DNA of 46,904 nucleotides from a virus. The position numbers and the translations under genes are program-made. This document shows positions 26,536 through 33,764 of the stretch, piece by piece. The notes below the pieces were generated by a model. That model ran no database searches, was not told where the DNA came from, and saw only the letters and a list, made by a program, of their open reading frames with translations. How positions within the stretch are numbered: the first letter of the stretch is position 1; every line of letters starts with the position of its first letter. The stretch spans positions 1 to 46,904 of IMG/VR virus record IMGVR_UViG_3300032083_000303, one strand, 5' to 3'.

Positions 26536-26671
26536 TACTTTTATTCCAAAGATCAAACAAGGTCTTTACTTTTTCTTTTATAATTTCTATATCACCATGC
26601 ATTTTAGCTAGTATAATAATTAAAGTAATTATTCCTAAAAATACAGGCCATGCTTGTATTATATGTTCCAT
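26525..26671 (-). CDS. 48-residue single-helix membrane protein
   Basis: Read directly: ATG at 26671-26669, stop TAA at 26527-26525. MEHIIQAWPVFLGIITLIII gives one transmembrane helix, followed by an amphipathic, charged DIEIIKEKVKTLFDLWNK tail. It fits between the adaptor gene (3 bp away) and the zinc-ribbon gene (11-bp overlap). The shape resembles very small phage membrane proteins with a TM helix plus a short coil, sometimes holin-associated. Coding is supported by snug spacing and by the hydrophobic/charged layout; function is unknown. Confidence 0.6.
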   Translation of the reverse strand: MEHIIQAWPVFLGIITLIIILAKMHGDIEIIKEKVKTLFDLWNKSNGK

Positions 26672-26673
26672 AA

Positions 26674-27348
26674 TTAAACATAACCAAGTTTGGGTCGAAC
26701 AAACATACTAGATCGTTCGCGGTCCTCTCGCATAGCTCTAGCTAATGTTTCTTCATAATTAACCTTTAACATATTAATACGTTCAGAAGGAACTAAAGGT
26801 CGCTTCATGGACATATAGTAAGATAGCCCTGCTGTGAGGCAAGGAAAAAATCTTTTAGGTAAATCAGCGTTTTGCTCTGCTGACTTATTAACGTCTTGCA
26901 GTTCGCTAATTGTTTCTATTTTAAGAATGTCTGTAGAATTATCTGGAATAGGCCAAAGAGATAATGTAGGATTATCACGACCTCTACGAATAGAATACTG
27001 TGATGGTCGGCCTGTCTGTGTTTTATTGGGTATTAGTAAATACTCTTCAGGAGAAACGCGCTGTAACTGTAAGTCTGTACTATCTCTATTTAACACTACT
27101 TCAAGAGCATCAATAGTTGTAGAAGAAAGATCATAAGCAGTAGTAGAAGCCGTTACAGTTAAAGAAGATACACCAGTACTCCATAATAGTATACCACGGT
27201 TTTGCCAATCCTTCAACATAATATTTATAGAACGACGCGCAGATGCTGGCTCGTGACCGAGAGTATCTTCACCCCCAATCATTTCCATTGCTTCCTGAAT
27301 AACCTCGTCAATATCAAGATTAAAATTATATGTACCCGATACAGCCAT
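26674..27348 (-). CDS. Head-to-tail adaptor/tail accessory protein, P22 gp4-like
   Basis: The 224-residue protein has the gp4-type N-terminus: DIDEVIQEAMEMIGGE, 'ARRSINIMLKDWQNRGILLW', then a beta domain (SLTVTASTTAYDLSS, LEVVLNRDSTDLQLQRVSPE, SLWPIPDNS) and a helical end (LTAGLSYYMSMKRP). These match podovirus connector proteins that bind beneath the portal. It is the second adaptor-like protein in the virion operon (the other is at 30553-31248). Assignment is by motif pattern. Confidence 0.72.
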   Translation of the reverse strand: MAVSGTYNFNLDIDEVIQEAMEMIGGEDTLGHEPASARRSINIMLKDWQNRGILLWSTGVSSLTVTASTTAYDLSSTTIDALEVVLNRDSTDLQLQRVSPEEYLLIPNKTQTGRPSQYSIRRGRDNPTLSLWPIPDNSTDILKIETISELQDVNKSAEQNADLPKRFFPCLTAGLSYYMSMKRPLVPSERINMLKVNYEETLARAMREDRERSSMFVRPKLGYV

Positions 27349-27749
27349 TATGTTTTCCTATATCTTTTAACCTTACGCGCAATACGCTTCGGTTGTTTTG
27401 AGTATTGCTTCCCCGCAGCAGTTGCTTTTCTCTTTGCTCTCGTGGTCGCAGCATATTCTTTTGACGACAGAGCCTTGATTGCTTTCTCTGGAAGATATCT
27501 TTCTCCCGTCTTCTTGCTTGGTTTCCCTGATTTCGTGCGCCATTTTTGCTTACTCCACTTTGAAAGTTTATTGCTTTTTTTCTTTTTACCTTTGTAACTG
27601 CCACCAGAATCTTTATAGTATTTAACAGCAAGCTGCATAGCTCTAGCAGAGTGTTTACCACCCATCTTGGCTTTAGCCCTAGCCTTTGCTCTAGCCCACT
27701 TAGCAGGGTCACGCTTGGTAGCTGTACCGCCTTTACGTTTTACTGCCAT
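27348..27749 (-). CDS. Very basic protein, DUF5872-like
   Basis: 133 residues, rich in Lys/Arg. The first half has RDPAKWARAKARAKAKMGGK then SARAMQLAVKYYKDSGGSY. The second half has KWSKQKWRTKSGKPS, RYLP and ALSSKEYAATTRAKRKAT then GKQYSKQP, which fits the DUF5872 pattern of phages and giant viruses as I remember it. Likely a DNA- or RNA-binding virion component. It is the first of a run of small basic genes. Function not known. Confidence 0.65.
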   Translation of the reverse strand: MAVKRKGGTATKRDPAKWARAKARAKAKMGGKHSARAMQLAVKYYKDSGGSYKGKKKKSNKLSKWSKQKWRTKSGKPSKKTGERYLPEKAIKALSSKEYAATTRAKRKATAAGKQYSKQPKRIARKVKRYRKT

Positions 27750-27757
27750 CAGTAACT

Positions 27758-27910
27758 CTAAGCTTTATGTACTTTTTGAACTTCAAAGCTTGCTTTTTTG
27801 GAAGCACCTTTATGAGGAGCGTATCCACCACGAGGATTTTTCATAAGCTTAAAACCTTTACCAGACTTCATCCAGTGAAAACCTTTAGGAGCATCTACTG
27901 CCTTTTTCAT
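27758..27910 (-). CDS. 50-residue basic protein (MKKA...HWMKSGKGFKLMKN)
   Basis: Read directly: ATG at 27910-27908, stop TAG at 27760-27758. The sequence begins MKKAVDAPKGFHWMKSGKGF, continues KLMKNPRGGYAPHKGASKKA, and ends FEVQKVHKA. Small proteins with HWMKSG and PHKGAS are frequent in marine phage structural modules. It lies 1 bp after DUF6321-like gene 27912-28253 in transcription order. Role unknown; possibly minor virion. Confidence 0.62.
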   Translation of the reverse strand: MKKAVDAPKGFHWMKSGKGFKLMKNPRGGYAPHKGASKKASFEVQKVHKA

Positions 27911-27911
27911 A

Positions 27912-28253
27912 TCAACCTCTTTTCTTTATACCACGAACATACTTCTGAGACTTAGGTGGTCTTTTTTTAGAACCGCTAGGACCAGCCCAAAAAACTTTAT
28001 TAGCCCAAAAAGCTGCACTTGTTTTTCCCTTGGCAATGTTCTTACCATGTCTAGCCTTAAAAGACTTACGTGCTTCGGGAGAATAATTATGTCCCATTTT
28101 CTGATCGCCAAAACGAATAATTTTAATACGACCTTTATCACGCACAGCAACCACAGCTTTTTTAGTAGGATGTTGCGGTGTGCGCTTTGGTTTATTTAAG
28201 CCACTTAACTTATAGCGTTTCAGTTTATTTTTTTCTGAATCAGTTAAAGACAT
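27912..28253 (-). CDS. DUF6321-like small basic protein
   Basis: The 113-residue protein has 'GLNKPKRTPQHPTKKAVVAV', IKIIRFGDQKMGHN, then SFKARHGKNIAKGKTSAAFW and ANKVFWAGPSG. This order (NKPKRTP.HPTK, IRFGDQ, SFKARH.KNI.KGK.SAA.WA) is a conserved family, which I recall as DUF6321, found in phages and some bacteria, possibly nucleic-acid binding. The start overlaps the stop of the 48-residue gene upstream (TAATG). Confidence 0.68.
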   Translation of the reverse strand: MSLTDSEKNKLKRYKLSGLNKPKRTPQHPTKKAVVAVRDKGRIKIIRFGDQKMGHNYSPEARKSFKARHGKNIAKGKTSAAFWANKVFWAGPSGSKKRPPKSQKYVRGIKKRG

Positions 28254-28399
28254 TATTTTTTCCTACAATAAGTGTTCTTATATTTTTCTAGCAAATAATT
28301 ACAAAGTGCTAACCAGTACTCGTCCCAATTTTTATAGTCAGTTTTTACTGGACGTTTTATATCCCAGTTTATTTCTACTTCGTAAGAAACATTATCCAC
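28253..28399 (-). CDS. 48-residue protein with GTG start
   Basis: Read directly: GTG at 28399-28397 inside the last codons of the upstream gene, stop TAA at 28255-28253 overlapping the next ATG. It encodes VDNVSYEVEINWDIKRPVKT, then DYKNWDEYWLALCNYLLEK and a basic tail. An AAAGG box just before GTG could bind ribosomes. It is acidic-aromatic, unlike its basic neighbours. The overlap at both ends is strong evidence for translation. Function unknown. Confidence 0.55.
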   Translation of the reverse strand: MDNVSYEVEINWDIKRPVKTDYKNWDEYWLALCNYLLEKYKNTYCRKK

Positions 28400-28769
28400 C
28401 TTTAAGTTCTGCACGATGTCCTCTTAAAGCTGCACGTTTACGACCTTTAGTTTTTTTAACTTTTAATCTTCCACCTTTTTTCATCATAACCCCTGGAAGC
28501 TTAGTATAAGAAGAAGCTAGGTTGTAAGGATTAGCTGTTGATTTTTTAGGCGGCGTTCTTACTTTACCACCTAAAAGACTTTTTGTACCTAAATCTGCTA
28601 ACGATGTTTTTAACTTACTTGTAGTTGGTTTTGCATATTGTAAAGGATCATCATCAGCTTTTTCTAATGCTCGTCTTAACTCTGCCATTCTAGGACTGCT
28701 TGTTTCAGTTAGTCCTGACATCCGTAACTTTCTTAATTCAGTAATAAGTTTTTTTCTATCGATAGCCAT
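28392..28769 (-). CDS. Small basic protein with RKRAALRG C-terminus
   Basis: 125 residues. The N-terminal helix (ITELRKLRMSG, MAELRRALEKADDD) is followed by a disordered middle and MKKGGRLKVKKTKGRKRAAL then RGHRAELKGG at the end. The K-x-GG-R-L unit matches the recurring motif of the neighbouring basic proteins. Likely a virion or DNA-binding accessory protein; not assigned to a known family. Confidence 0.6.
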   Translation of the reverse strand: MAIDRKKLITELRKLRMSGLTETSSPRMAELRRALEKADDDPLQYAKPTTSKLKTSLADLGTKSLLGGKVRTPPKKSTANPYNLASSYTKLPGVMMKKGGRLKVKKTKGRKRAALRGHRAELKGG

Positions 28770-28774
28770 TATAT

Positions 28775-29524
28775 TTAACCTTTACGAACAGCGCCATAAC
28801 CACGAAGAGCCTTACCTACTCCAACTGCTCTAGTTTTTTTCTTTTTCTTCTTTTTCTTTTTTACAGAACCACCAGCTTTACGAATTTCAAAACCACCCAT
28901 TTCCATAATTTCAGATTCGGTCGGCGCAACTTCGTCAGTGCCTCGCATCATTCGTCCTGTTACATCTGCTCCTGAAGCATACTTTCCTGTTGATTTTACT
29001 GCACCATTTTTATCAATGTATAACATTCCTGTTTCAATACCTCTTTTTAATGCTTCAGGAGAAATGTTAGTAGGAGGCAGTTCTTTAGAAAGAAGAAAAG
29101 TATTAACTCCACCTTCAACTTCTCTACCTTTTTCGACAAGAGGATTACCAGTAGTTGTAGTTGTTCGTCTAGCATCAGGAACTTTACGACCTTCTATCTT
29201 CATTTCTCTAGCTTGTGCAGCCATTAATCTTTTAAGTTCAGCTTTTTGCGCTCTAGTTAAAGGTGGAGCATCTGAACCACGAGGGGTATCGCTTGATTTC
29301 TTTTTAGGAATAGATGGCTTACCTGCTTCTTTCCATGCTTTAAGAGTTAGTCCATGATATTTTGCAGCGGCTTTATCCGCAGCAGAAGCTTTAGGACGAC
29401 CTCTTCGACTTTTACCTACAAAACGACTTCCTTTAGGAGGCTTAATACCTCCACCACCAGTTACATTAGGATCACCTATAACAGTACCTTTAGGACGAGG
29501 AGATCTTTTAGGAAGTTTAGCCAT
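28775..29524 (-). CDS. Basic low-complexity virion-module protein
   Basis: 249 residues: a basic N-terminus ('AKLPKRSPRPKGTVIGDP', GSRFVGKSRRGRPKASAADK), a helix QKAELKRLMAAQAREMK, a mixed centre, and a C-terminus with KAGG-S-VKK, a nine-lysine run and RGYGAVRKG. Its centre (ALKRGIETGMLYIDKNG, ASGADVTGRMMRGT) may be a small folded domain. No enzyme motif. Part of the basic cluster 27-30.5 kb; likely packaged with or near DNA, inferred from charge. Confidence 0.58.
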   Translation of the reverse strand: MAKLPKRSPRPKGTVIGDPNVTGGGGIKPPKGSRFVGKSRRGRPKASAADKAAAKYHGLTLKAWKEAGKPSIPKKKSSDTPRGSDAPPLTRAQKAELKRLMAAQAREMKIEGRKVPDARRTTTTTGNPLVEKGREVEGGVNTFLLSKELPPTNISPEALKRGIETGMLYIDKNGAVKSTGKYASGADVTGRMMRGTDEVAPTESEIMEMGGFEIRKAGGSVKKKKKKKKKTRAVGVGKALRGYGAVRKG

Positions 29525-29526
29525 AC

Positions 29527-29724
29527 CTACTCTCCAGCTTTTTCCGTATAAACAACTTGTTCATCTACAGAATAATCAACTGTAACGTCCTGTGGCGGAC
29601 CTTTAACATCTGGACCCTTACGTGCTGCACCATAACCCTGACCAGTAGGCTTACCATTAATTGCATCAAGGTCAGGAGGATACTTCAACAGAGTATGCGG
29701 TCCTCTTAGATAATTATTTCTCAT
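29527..29724 (-). CDS. Small protein with GQGYGAARKG motif
   Basis: 65 residues, start MRNNYLRGPHTLLKYPP, middle GQGYGAARKGPDVKGPPQD, acidic end. The G-Y-G-A-x-RKG block recalls the end of the 249-residue neighbour (RGYGAVRKG), so the two may share a binding motif or ancestry. It is overlapped by the upstream gene by 4 bp and sits 3 bp from the downstream gene. Function unknown. Confidence 0.58.
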   Translation of the reverse strand: MRNNYLRGPHTLLKYPPDLDAINGKPTGQGYGAARKGPDVKGPPQDVTVDYSVDEQVVYTEKAGE

Positions 29725-29951
29725 GCTTTTCTCCTTCTTCCTTTTGCAGCCATTGCAGAAAATTTTTTAGCACCGTACTTTTTTCTTCCAATGTATGCTG
29801 CTAAAGCTTTAGGGTTCTTAGCCCCACGTTTTTTTAATTTAGAAACTGTTTGTTTAAATCGTTTACCAGAACCAAGCGGCGGTTTCTTTTTCTTTTTCTT
29901 TCGATCACCTTTAGTAACTTGCTGTCTAATACTAGAACGACTTGTAGCCAT
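29721..29951 (-). CDS. 76-residue basic protein with IGRKKYGAKKF motif
   Basis: Nearly one third of the residues are Lys/Arg. The pattern GSGKRFKQTVSKLKKRGAKN followed by PKALAAYIGRKKYG and a short AAKGRRR end is a recurrent small protein in marine phage structural modules. The helix KNPKALAAYIGRKKYG resembles a nucleic-acid-binding unit. It overlaps both neighbours by 1-4 bp. Function unknown. Confidence 0.62.
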   Translation of the reverse strand: MATSRSSIRQQVTKGDRKKKKKKPPLGSGKRFKQTVSKLKKRGAKNPKALAAYIGRKKYGAKKFSAMAAKGRRRKA

Positions 29952-30553
29952 CAGTCATAACATGAAGATACAAGATCATCACCATCTTTAGAAGCTTTTA
30001 CAACGCCACCATTTTTCATATAAACCATGCCGCCTTTTTTATACTTCATTACTTTACCGCCACCCATTTTTTTAACAGGCACCATTGGCGCACCTGATCC
30101 GCGAGTAGCACCTGTTTTAGGATTAGTAGAATCAGTAACAGGCGGTTTAGACTTTGGCTTTGCATTTTTAGTATCGCTTATTCTACCACCGTCTTTAGCA
30201 TATCCCATATTATTCCGTACTTTTGTAGGAAGTTTAGCAAGACCTTTGTTATCAGCAGAAACATTTTTAAGACGGCCACCTGCCTTACGATTCATTACCT
30301 TACCGCCGCGTTTCTGCTGACGCAAAACACCTTCTGCGTCTCTTGTCGGCGCACCAATAATCTGTTTATATTCAGTTTCGCTTATATCTTTTGCCCAAAT
30401 AGGACGACTTTCATAATCATCTGCATTTTTTAGTTGTTCTAATTTTTTATCTGTCATTTTTCCTGTAAGTGGTTTACCTCCACCACCAGCTACAGCGGCA
30501 CTTCCTTTGGAACCACCCATTCTAGATACTTTTTTTCCTACTGATTTAACCAT
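29951..30553 (-). CDS. Basic glycine-rich protein with repeated K-x-GG motif
   Basis: 200 residues, mostly disordered. It carries six K-x-GG units followed by a hydrophobic residue: KRGGKV, KAGGRL, KDGGRI, KMGGGKV, KKGGMV and KNGGVV. 'YESRPIWAKDISETEYKQI' is a small helical part. Such KGG-type repeats occur in many marine phage virion-module proteins but have no known role. It lies just after the adaptor in the operon, suggesting a portal/core-associated role. Confidence 0.58.
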   Translation of the reverse strand: MVKSVGKKVSRMGGSKGSAAVAGGGGKPLTGKMTDKKLEQLKNADDYESRPIWAKDISETEYKQIIGAPTRDAEGVLRQQKRGGKVMNRKAGGRLKNVSADNKGLAKLPTKVRNNMGYAKDGGRISDTKNAKPKSKPPVTDSTNPKTGATRGSGAPMVPVKKMGGGKVMKYKKGGMVYMKNGGVVKASKDGDDLVSSCYD

Positions 30554-31248
30554 TAACTTGCTCCTTGTATAATTGTATTAGGCCCACCAGCAGGACTGCC
30601 AGCAACTTCCATATCATCTTGACGAGTTCTACGAGCCTGATTTCTAAGTGTTGTGATTGCGCTTTCATACTGCTGTTGCCAAACTGGAAGTGTATTCCAA
30701 TCTTTCATATACATAGTTGCCTCTAAAAGACAACCATAAAATAAAGCATCGTAGCAATACTCACTATAATAATTTGAAGTTGTCACACTTGTACCTGTTG
30801 CAGAAGCAAGAGCTAGTGGTCGTGACGCTGTTTGTACTATACCTGACAAAGTAGATGTAGGTGTAGGTACTACAAAAATAGAACCATTTGTTTTACGTGA
30901 ATAGTATCGGGGAGTTCCCGTAGATGTAGCAATAGGCCAATAGTCTGTAGCATATTCATAAGTTCTTTGAAGTAGATTTACTTTTGAGGCAGCGGGTGTA
31001 GCAGTTACACTGACACTTGTTGTATAGTTTACATTACGAACAATACGAACCCTGTCATTAAGTGCAACACTAGCATTAGCTGCTGTAAATGTAATAGAAG
31101 TATACTCATCTAAACCAACATCGTCTAAATCTTTGGTAAGACGTAGTTCTGTTTTTTCAATCAACTTAGAAATTTGATCCGCAAACTCTGTCGAATCATT
31201 TTCAGTTGTATTAATAATGTCGGTTTTTAGATAAGCGTAAGAAGGCAT
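30553..31248 (-). CDS. Head-to-tail adaptor, SU10-adaptor-like
   Basis: The 231-residue protein starts YAYLKTDIINTTENDSTEF then 'ISKLIEKTELRLTKDLDDVG', the long helix with a basic E-x-R-L of SU10-type adaptors. A central beta domain follows (SVALNDRVRIVRNVNY, LLQRTYEYATDYWP, 'PRYYSRKTNGSIFVVP') and a C-terminal helix 'YDALFYGCLLEATMYMKDW'. It would form the ring under the portal. The assignment rests on order and motif shape. Confidence 0.72.
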   Translation of the reverse strand: MPSYAYLKTDIINTTENDSTEFADQISKLIEKTELRLTKDLDDVGLDEYTSITFTAANASVALNDRVRIVRNVNYTTSVSVTATPAASKVNLLQRTYEYATDYWPIATSTGTPRYYSRKTNGSIFVVPTPTSTLSGIVQTASRPLALASATGTSVTTSNYYSEYCYDALFYGCLLEATMYMKDWNTLPVWQQQYESAITTLRNQARRTRQDDMEVAGSPAGGPNTIIQGAS

Positions 31249-31249
31249 G

Positions 31250-31609
31250 TTAGCCTACATATAGAGTAATCGTAGGAGTCATGGTGCCAGTGCCTGAGTT
31301 GGCAACACTAAGTACGCCATAAACCGCTACGCCCATATCTCCAATATACTGGTCATTTGAATCCGTTGCACCCACTCTGTAGCGGATGGCTGTACCCTTT
31401 GCAGTCTTGTTAGTAATTTGATTAGAACCAGTAATAACAATTTCACCAGCAAGAGTAGCATATGTATGGATAGCCATAACACGGGTTGTCTGAGGAATAG
31501 GACCACCACCGTTTGCTCCAACAGTAAGGTTGCTGTCTACGTACCTAAACCCTGTAATAATGGCACCATCACTGCTTACGTTCTGGGCAACTTTAATATT
31601 TGTAGCCAT
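31250..31609 (-). CDS. Small beta-rich structural protein, possible capsid decoration
   Basis: 119 residues with alternating hydrophobic strands ('VMAIHTYATLAGEIVITGSN', AIRYRVGATDSNDQ, GVLSVANSGTGTMTPTITLYVG), no Lys-rich or helical part. It is the first gene after the capsid gene and its terminator-like hairpin, a position often used by decoration or head completion proteins. No family recognised. Confidence 0.5.
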   Translation of the reverse strand: MATNIKVAQNVSSDGAIITGFRYVDSNLTVGANGGGPIPQTTRVMAIHTYATLAGEIVITGSNQITNKTAKGTAIRYRVGATDSNDQYIGDMGVAVYGVLSVANSGTGTMTPTITLYVG

Positions 31610-31627
31610 ATTTATTTCCTTTATTAG

Positions 31628-31671
31628 AAAAAAGTAGAAAGAGAGAGCAGCATTAAGCTACTCTCCCCTTC
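31628..31671 (-). terminator. Terminator-like hairpin right after the capsid gene
   Basis: On the - strand GAAGGGGAGAGTAGC (31671-31657) pairs over 15 positions, including three G-T wobbles, with GCTGCTCTCTCTTTC (31651-31637) around TTAAT. TAC and six T follow at 31633-31628. This is the clearest intrinsic terminator seen. It would let capsid mRNA exceed that of downstream tail genes if termination is partial. Confidence 0.7.
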
Positions 31672-31679
31672 TAGCTTAA

Positions 31680-32597
31680 TTAACCAGCACTACCGAACCA
31701 GCCACGCCAATCCGAAACACCGAAGCTATAACGCTCACGGGCTTTGAATCGAATGTTGCCAGTGTCGAAGTCAGGTTCCATCTTCGTCTGAAGCGGAGAA
31801 CGAACAAACATCTTCGTGCCGTTCGGTGCATCCGTCTTGACAAACCACGCATCAGTGTCGGTAAACCGACGATTGATGTAGTAGCCTTCAGGAACCATAC
31901 CCAAATGACGGGTCGCGTTAATCGCGTTCGTATTCGGGTTGGCATCTGCCGCACTCGTCTGCGTATTTCCAGGAGAGCTGAGAACACGATCTGCAATGGC
32001 CCACGAATCAACGGGAACATGCAGCGAGATCGCACTCGCACCAATCAGAATACCGCGATCATCCTTGATCTTCTGAATAGCGGTCAGAGCAGTCTCAAGA
32101 GTGGCTTCCGAAAGATCGGCAGCACCCAGAAGATTGGACTGATTACCATCAGAAATGGTAGGATGAGAAGCAGAGAAGAACGCAGCGCCGTCACCAATGG
32201 TATCAGTGAAACCATTGTTGTAAAGCGCAGCCGCCTTGACCTGCTTGGTATTTGCCATCGCACGAGCGAGACCGCGCGCACGAAGCTTGGCAAACGTGTC
32301 ATACAGGTTGTCTTCCATTGCTTCTTCCGTAACTGCGAAAGCAAGAGCAACAGTTTCAGCCGTATAACGGGCAGTGTAACTTTCCTGTGCATCGTCATAG
32401 GAAACAGCAGCACCCTCACCCTTGGTTGGCGCAGAGCCAAACCCAGTGAATAGTACTTCTTCCTCAAACGCACGGTCAGAGTTTTCAATTTCATAAAGAG
32501 GTTCGTGTTCGTTATTAACCTCTCCATACTCCATTCCAAAAACGGCGTTCAAACCTGGAAGGAGTTCTTTTGCAATACTAGCTCTATTAATAGCCAT
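31680..32597 (-). CDS. Major capsid protein
   Basis: At 305 residues it has the pattern of Mu gpT-like/HK97-fold capsid proteins: AINRASIAKELLPGLNAVFG, EVLFTGFGSAPTKGEGAAVS, 'ALAFAVTEEAMEDNLYDT', LARAMANTKQVKAAALYNNG, FFSASHPT, and the C-terminal KARERYSFGVSDWRGWFGS. It would form the shell. The gene is richer in G+C and uses preferred codons (CGC, GAC, AAC) more than neighbours, as expected for the most abundant protein. A strong AGGGAGGA box precedes ATG 32597, and a terminator follows the stop. Confidence 0.9.
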   Translation of the reverse strand: MAINRASIAKELLPGLNAVFGMEYGEVNNEHEPLYEIENSDRAFEEEVLFTGFGSAPTKGEGAAVSYDDAQESYTARYTAETVALAFAVTEEAMEDNLYDTFAKLRARGLARAMANTKQVKAAALYNNGFTDTIGDGAAFFSASHPTISDGNQSNLLGAADLSEATLETALTAIQKIKDDRGILIGASAISLHVPVDSWAIADRVLSSPGNTQTSAADANPNTNAINATRHLGMVPEGYYINRRFTDTDAWFVKTDAPNGTKMFVRSPLQTKMEPDFDTGNIRFKARERYSFGVSDWRGWFGSAG

Positions 32598-32614
32598 AAT
32601 TTAGTCCTCCCTAA

Positions 32615-33229
32615 TTAAGCCGTTGAAGCCGTAGCAGTGACATAACGATCCCGATGGGTGTTAAGCCAAACTTCGACAATTGGATAGGCATCATTGTTAC
32701 CTTCGTCAGGATACTGAGCGCGACCGACAACACGAGCAGCAAGCTCGGTTTCAGCACCAGTAGCCGCAAGCAAGTAGTAGCTGGACTGACCAGTTACCGT
32801 GCTGCCTGAACTAGCAGTAGAACTGACCGTCACATTGTAGTTCCTGACAATAGCTGCTTCAGCAGCAGAAAGCGTCAAAGAACACTGAATGTAATAGGTC
32901 TGATCTGGATCAGTAATGACAAAGAATTTAATATCCGTAGCAGAAATCCCGCCATTCCAGTAACGAGCAAACTTTTGTTCGCCATTTTCAACATACTGGC
33001 AACCCATGAAAACGCCCGAAGGCTTCAAGGTAGCAGCAATAAAGGGCGAGATCGTCGCAAAGTTCGCACCTGGAAGTACGACGGGATCGCCTGTGAAAAT
33101 GTTGTTACTAGGTGATTGCGCCTGACCTGTAGAGGTAAGCGTAATCATATCAGTGACGGCCTCATTATTGTAAGAGCCGCCCTTCTTACGAGCAGGGATA
33201 AAACCACGAAATGCTTTAGTAGTAGACAT
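32615..33229 (-). CDS. Virion protein adjacent to the capsid gene
   Basis: 204 residues with beta-rich sequence: 'DPVVLPGANFATISPFIAA', GVFMGCQYVENGEQKFARYW, DPDQTYYIQCSLTL. Proteins of this type (F.GDPV......) lie between scaffold and capsid genes in several marine phages and are thought to be capsid-associated, but I cannot name a fold. Like the capsid gene it is compositionally richer in G+C with strong ribosome binding site (AAGGAGAT). It is likely highly expressed. Confidence 0.62.
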   Translation of the reverse strand: MSTTKAFRGFIPARKKGGSYNNEAVTDMITLTSTGQAQSPSNNIFTGDPVVLPGANFATISPFIAATLKPSGVFMGCQYVENGEQKFARYWNGGISATDIKFFVITDPDQTYYIQCSLTLSAAEAAIVRNYNVTVSSTASSGSTVTGQSSYYLLAATGAETELAARVVGRAQYPDEGNNDAYPIVEVWLNTHRDRYVTATASTA

Positions 33230-33255
33230 GTTTCATCTCCTTGGTTATAAAAACG

Positions 33256-33747
33256 TCAACCCTGAAAATTGGGCCTACGTCCTTTTGTTACTGTAGTTTT
33301 ACTATTGTTGGAAATTGGCATACGAGAATCTGAGCTATTCATTAGCTGTGCATTTACTGCATCCATCATATCATTAGCTTTATTTCGATAGAATTTCCGT
33401 TTAGCCGCTACCTTTCCTGCTGGCATCTTTGCCAACGCTAAATCCCCACGACAGACTGTGCCTTGGTAACGACCATCTTCCCTTACGAAGGATGTAATCG
33501 ACATTTCAGGAACTTCATCAGGAGTTACGAAAACCCATCCCTCTTGTAGTTTCTTACCTACATTTGAGATGTCATCTGTGCCTTTGATGGAGATTCGTAT
33601 CCAACGTAAAGCCATTCCTTCAGCATCAAATCGTGCTTGCACATGATCTGGAATATCTAAAGCATTTGGCTCTTCAAAGGTGTATTCTTCTTCCTGAGTA
33701 TTGTTCTCTCTAAGTTGACTACTACGTGTTTCATTTCGTGTGTTCAT
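33256..33747 (-). CDS. Conserved head-module protein with MALRWIRI motif
   Basis: 163 residues; 'VQARFDAEGMALRWIRISI' then GTDDISNVGKKLQEGWVFVT and RGDLALAKMPAGKVAAKR. The pattern 'R(F)D..GM.LRWIRI..kG..D..N...k..eGW..V' is a widespread small protein beside scaffold genes in marine phages. The N-terminus is acidic and the C-terminus basic. It may help assemble the procapsid, but its role is unproven. Confidence 0.65.
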   Translation of the reverse strand: MNTRNETRSSQLRENNTQEEEYTFEEPNALDIPDHVQARFDAEGMALRWIRISIKGTDDISNVGKKLQEGWVFVTPDEVPEMSITSFVREDGRYQGTVCRGDLALAKMPAGKVAAKRKFYRNKANDMMDAVNAQLMNSSDSRMPISNNSKTTVTKGRRPNFQG

Positions 33748-33764
33748 AATATATCTCCGCGCTA

